Assembly: GCA_009377495.1 (NCBI GenBank)
Contig: WHTZ01000066.1
Coordinates: 1 to 35,926, forward strand
Direction: 5' to 3'
DNA: 35,926 nucleotides
Origin: Luteitalea sp.
Lineage (GTDB): Bacteria; Acidobacteriota; Vicinamibacteria; Vicinamibacterales; Vicinamibacteraceae
Part shown: in pieces, positions 34,051-35,926 of the stretch
How positions within the stretch are numbered: the first letter of the stretch is position 1
How the letters are laid out: each line of letters begins with the position of its first letter
Made by a program: the position numbers and the translations under genes
The notes under the pieces: model-generated
The model's input: only the letters and a program-made list of their open reading frames with translations
Databases searched by the model: none
What the model was told of the DNA's origin: nothing

Positions 34051-34377
34051 TCACCCGCTCGCACACTCTCGCACCCAGCCCAAGTACGCGTCCGATCCAC
34101 CGGAGGACGACAGGACGAGCCATTCGGGAACCTCGTACGGGTGCCGGGCGCGCACAGCCTCGTGCAGGGCGTCCAGCCGTGAGCGGACGGTCTTGACGAG
34201 CACCTGACGCTCGCGCGACCGTTCGACGTTACCCTGCCAGCGATAGGTGGACTGCATGGCCGGCAACACGCTCACGCAGGCCGCCAGCCGTTCACGGACC
34301 AGCGCCTCCGCGAAGGCGACTTCGTCCACGGCGTCTGGAATTGTCGTCAGCACAATCACAACCTCATCGATGACCAC
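34051..34377 (-). CDS. cutA: CutA1 divalent-cation tolerance protein
   Basis: 108 residues with the full CutA1 layout: VVIVLTTIPDAVDEVAFAEA, LVRERLAACVSVLPAMQSTY with the aromatic RWQGNVERSRERQVLVKT strand, and the conserved HPYEVPEWLVL. These proteins form compact trimers and have been linked to metal tolerance, although the physiological role remains unclear. The start is GTG at 34375-34377, preceded by GGGAGG with a 4-nt spacer. It is convergent with the DUF2721 gene and transcribed away from the division-protein gene. Confidence 0.95.
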   Translation of the reverse strand: MVIDEVVIVLTTIPDAVDEVAFAEALVRERLAACVSVLPAMQSTYRWQGNVERSRERQVLVKTVRSRLDALHEAVRARHPYEVPEWLVLSSSGGSDAYLGWVRECASG

Positions 34378-34609
34378 GATGCCTCCCTCGCATGTGCCTC
34401 GGCGGCCGGGTGTCTATTGCCTGGCGCCGCCATTTCCGGTATCTTCAGCGTGCCGAAGCTGTTAGCAGGCTGCTGCAGAGGCGGCAGCCCGAGCGCGCAT
34501 CGCCCAACGGGAAAGGCGCACAGCCCAACACCTGTTGCGTCTCGCCTGTTGCATGCAGGCTGTCATGTCTCGGCGGCCTGTCGCTGTTCTCGACGGTCCG
34601 CCCTACAGC
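34378..34609. other. Divergent intergenic region between cutA and the FtsB-like gene
   Basis: I find no gene, no convincing promoter and no dispersed repeat in these 232 bp. Candidate starts for the downstream gene lie within its right-hand end (TTG 34535, ATG 34565). Confidence 0.4.
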
Positions 34610-35050
34610 ATGGCCGCGTCTACTACTCGCCACACGACGTCTGGTCCGCCCCGTCATCGCGGGCTCGTCCGACGTCTCATTCGTGGCCTCATGATATTCG
34701 CGACGCTCGTGCTGGTGGCCGACGCGATCTTCGGCCAGAAGGGTGTCCTCGAGCGTGTACGCGTCCGTCGCCAGTATGAGCAGCTCAAGGCGTCCGTTGA
34801 TGCGCTCAAACAGCAGAACCGGTCGTTGCGGGAGGAAGCGCGACGCCTGCGGGAGGATCCCTCCGCCATCGAGGCTATTGCACGGCGCGAGCTCGGTCTC
34901 GTCAAGCCCGGTGAGCTCCTGTTCATCGTGAAGGATGTTCCTGCGCCGCCGGCATCGGGCCAGTCCCCGTCATCGCGTCCTGGCGGCCGCGGGCGTGGTG
35001 AGGACGCATCGGAGCCGCAACCAGAGGGCCGCGGCTCCCCGGAGCCGTGA
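34610..35050 (+). CDS. FtsB/DivIC-like septum formation initiator protein
   Basis: 146 residues from the ATG at 34610; in-frame starts at 34565 (ATG) and 34535 (TTG) would add 15 or 25 residues and are equally lacking in ribosome-binding sites, so the start is uncertain. A short basic cytoplasmic tail precedes one membrane helix (LMIFATLVLVADAIFG), then a coiled coil (VRRQYEQLKASVDALKQQNR and onward through LREEARRLRED) and the conserved end IEAIARRELGLVKPGELLFI, the signature of the FtsB/DivIC family that bridges FtsL and FtsQ in the divisome. The last 40 residues (Pro, Gly, Ser, Arg) are probably disordered. A 37-aa membrane peptide gene follows after 31 bp. Confidence 0.82.
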   Translation: MAASTTRHTTSGPPRHRGLVRRLIRGLMIFATLVLVADAIFGQKGVLERVRVRRQYEQLKASVDALKQQNRSLREEARRLREDPSAIEAIARRELGLVKPGELLFIVKDVPAPPASGQSPSSRPGGRGRGEDASEPQPEGRGSPEP

Positions 35051-35081
35051 AGCGCCTAGAGTACGCTGGTTGGGAGGCAGT

Positions 35082-35195
35082 ATGAGCTCAACACTCAAGA
35101 CGTCTCTTATGTGGGTGGTCTACGTTGTCGCCAGCTTCCTGATTGTCGCAGCCTTGTTGATGTTCGAGTTGATTCCCGTCCCGCTGGCTTACTGA
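35082..35195 (+). CDS. Small single-pass membrane peptide (37 aa)
   Basis: GGGAGG at 35072-35077 lies 4 nt before an ATG, a convincing ribosome-binding site for an otherwise overlooked frame. The product begins MSSTLKTS and continues with a 20-residue hydrophobic helix (WVVYVVASFLIVAALLMFEL) and ends IPVPLAY, i.e. a short Nin/Cout or Cin single-pass peptide with no signal cleavage site. I do not recognise a family. It sits 31 bp after the FtsB-like gene and may be co-transcribed with it, possibly an accessory divisome or membrane peptide. Confidence 0.55.
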   Translation: MSSTLKTSLMWVVYVVASFLIVAALLMFELIPVPLAY

Positions 35196-35249
35196 GCGTC
35201 AGAGACAGACGACCCCAGCAACAAGCCTCGGGCACCAAGCCCCGCGTCG

Positions 35250-35278
35250 TTGACGATGGCGCTGTTGAGTGGTAGACT
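35250..35278 (+). promoter_or_regulatory. Sigma70-type promoter of the initiator tRNA gene
   Basis: TTGACG (35250-35255) and TAGACT (35273-35278) with a 17-bp spacer. The predicted start near 35285 would give a leader of about 64 nt before the mature tRNA at 35349. This is the best promoter in the window. Confidence 0.65.
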
Positions 35279-35283
35279 CTTTG

Positions 35284-35296
35284 GGTTACGGTAACC
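35284..35296. promoter_or_regulatory. Palindrome GGTTACGGTAACC at the tRNA transcription start
   Basis: A perfect 13-bp palindrome (6-bp arms, one central base) that begins where transcription of the tRNA is predicted to start. It could be an operator for initiation control or a leader hairpin removed during processing. Confidence 0.35.
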
Positions 35297-35348
35297 GAAT
35301 GGTTGCCGCGATCGATAGCGTCGCCAGCGGGCGGCCGTCGATCCGTGA

Positions 35349-35926
<578 letters not shown>

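Overview
The window looks like a chromosomal fragment of a GC-rich soil or freshwater Acidobacteriota, probably class Vicinamibacteria. The main evidence is four large orphan permeases of the ADOP type (acidobacterial duplicated orphan permease; two FtsX modules each), one pair of them enclosing a PadR regulator, together with an Oar-like TonB-dependent receptor, an S9 prolyl-oligopeptidase-type enzyme, a PQQ-type propeller protein and an FG-GAP propeller protein. The taxonomic assignment is inferred from gene content, not from a marker gene.

Layout, left to right. 1-720: 3' end of a nitrilase-superfamily hydrolase and a heptameric tandem repeat. 721-2600 (minus): DUF485 subunit plus ActP-type solute:sodium symporter, an acetate/short-acid uptake pair. 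2686-5461 (plus): FG-GAP/VCBS propeller protein, AraC-type regulator, PhnB-like VOC protein. 5648-11966 (minus): heparinase II/III-like protein, DUF885 lipoprotein, FKBP-type isomerase lipoprotein and an ADOP permease, all co-directional and divergent from the Oar-like outer-membrane receptor at 12201-15761. 15821-21667 (plus): a compact ADOP-PadR-ADOP operon; the first ADOP carries a one-base frameshift and the genes overlap by GTGA. 21704-23345 (minus): VOC, ankyrin-repeat and VOC genes. 23676-28387: S9 peptidase, a DSD1/D-threonine-aldolase-type PLP enzyme on the minus strand, and a PQQ-like propeller protein. 28451-30455: a 74-aa unknown followed by a GT22-type membrane mannosyltransferase homologue. 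30708-34377: SelW-like protein, fourth ADOP, DUF2721 membrane protein, CutA. 34610-35195: an FtsB/DivIC-like division protein and a 37-aa single-pass membrane peptide. 35250-35926: an initiator tRNA gene with its own promoter and terminator, entered from the right by a large serine recombinase gene whose last codons and stop are antisense tRNA sequence. This marks the left edge of an integrated mobile element that continues beyond the window.

Much of the window concerns export or envelope work: uptake of a macromolecule by the TonB receptor, extracytoplasmic degradation (heparinase-like, DUF885, S9 peptidase), folding (FKBP) and ADOP permeases of unknown substrate. Intergenic spaces carry at least four copies of a palindromic dispersed repeat family and a REP-like inverted repeat. 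I saw no CRISPR array, rRNA or complete insertion sequence. The strongest unusual items are the recombinase/tRNA overlap, the frameshifted tandem ADOP operon with a candidate operator, and the dispersed repeats.
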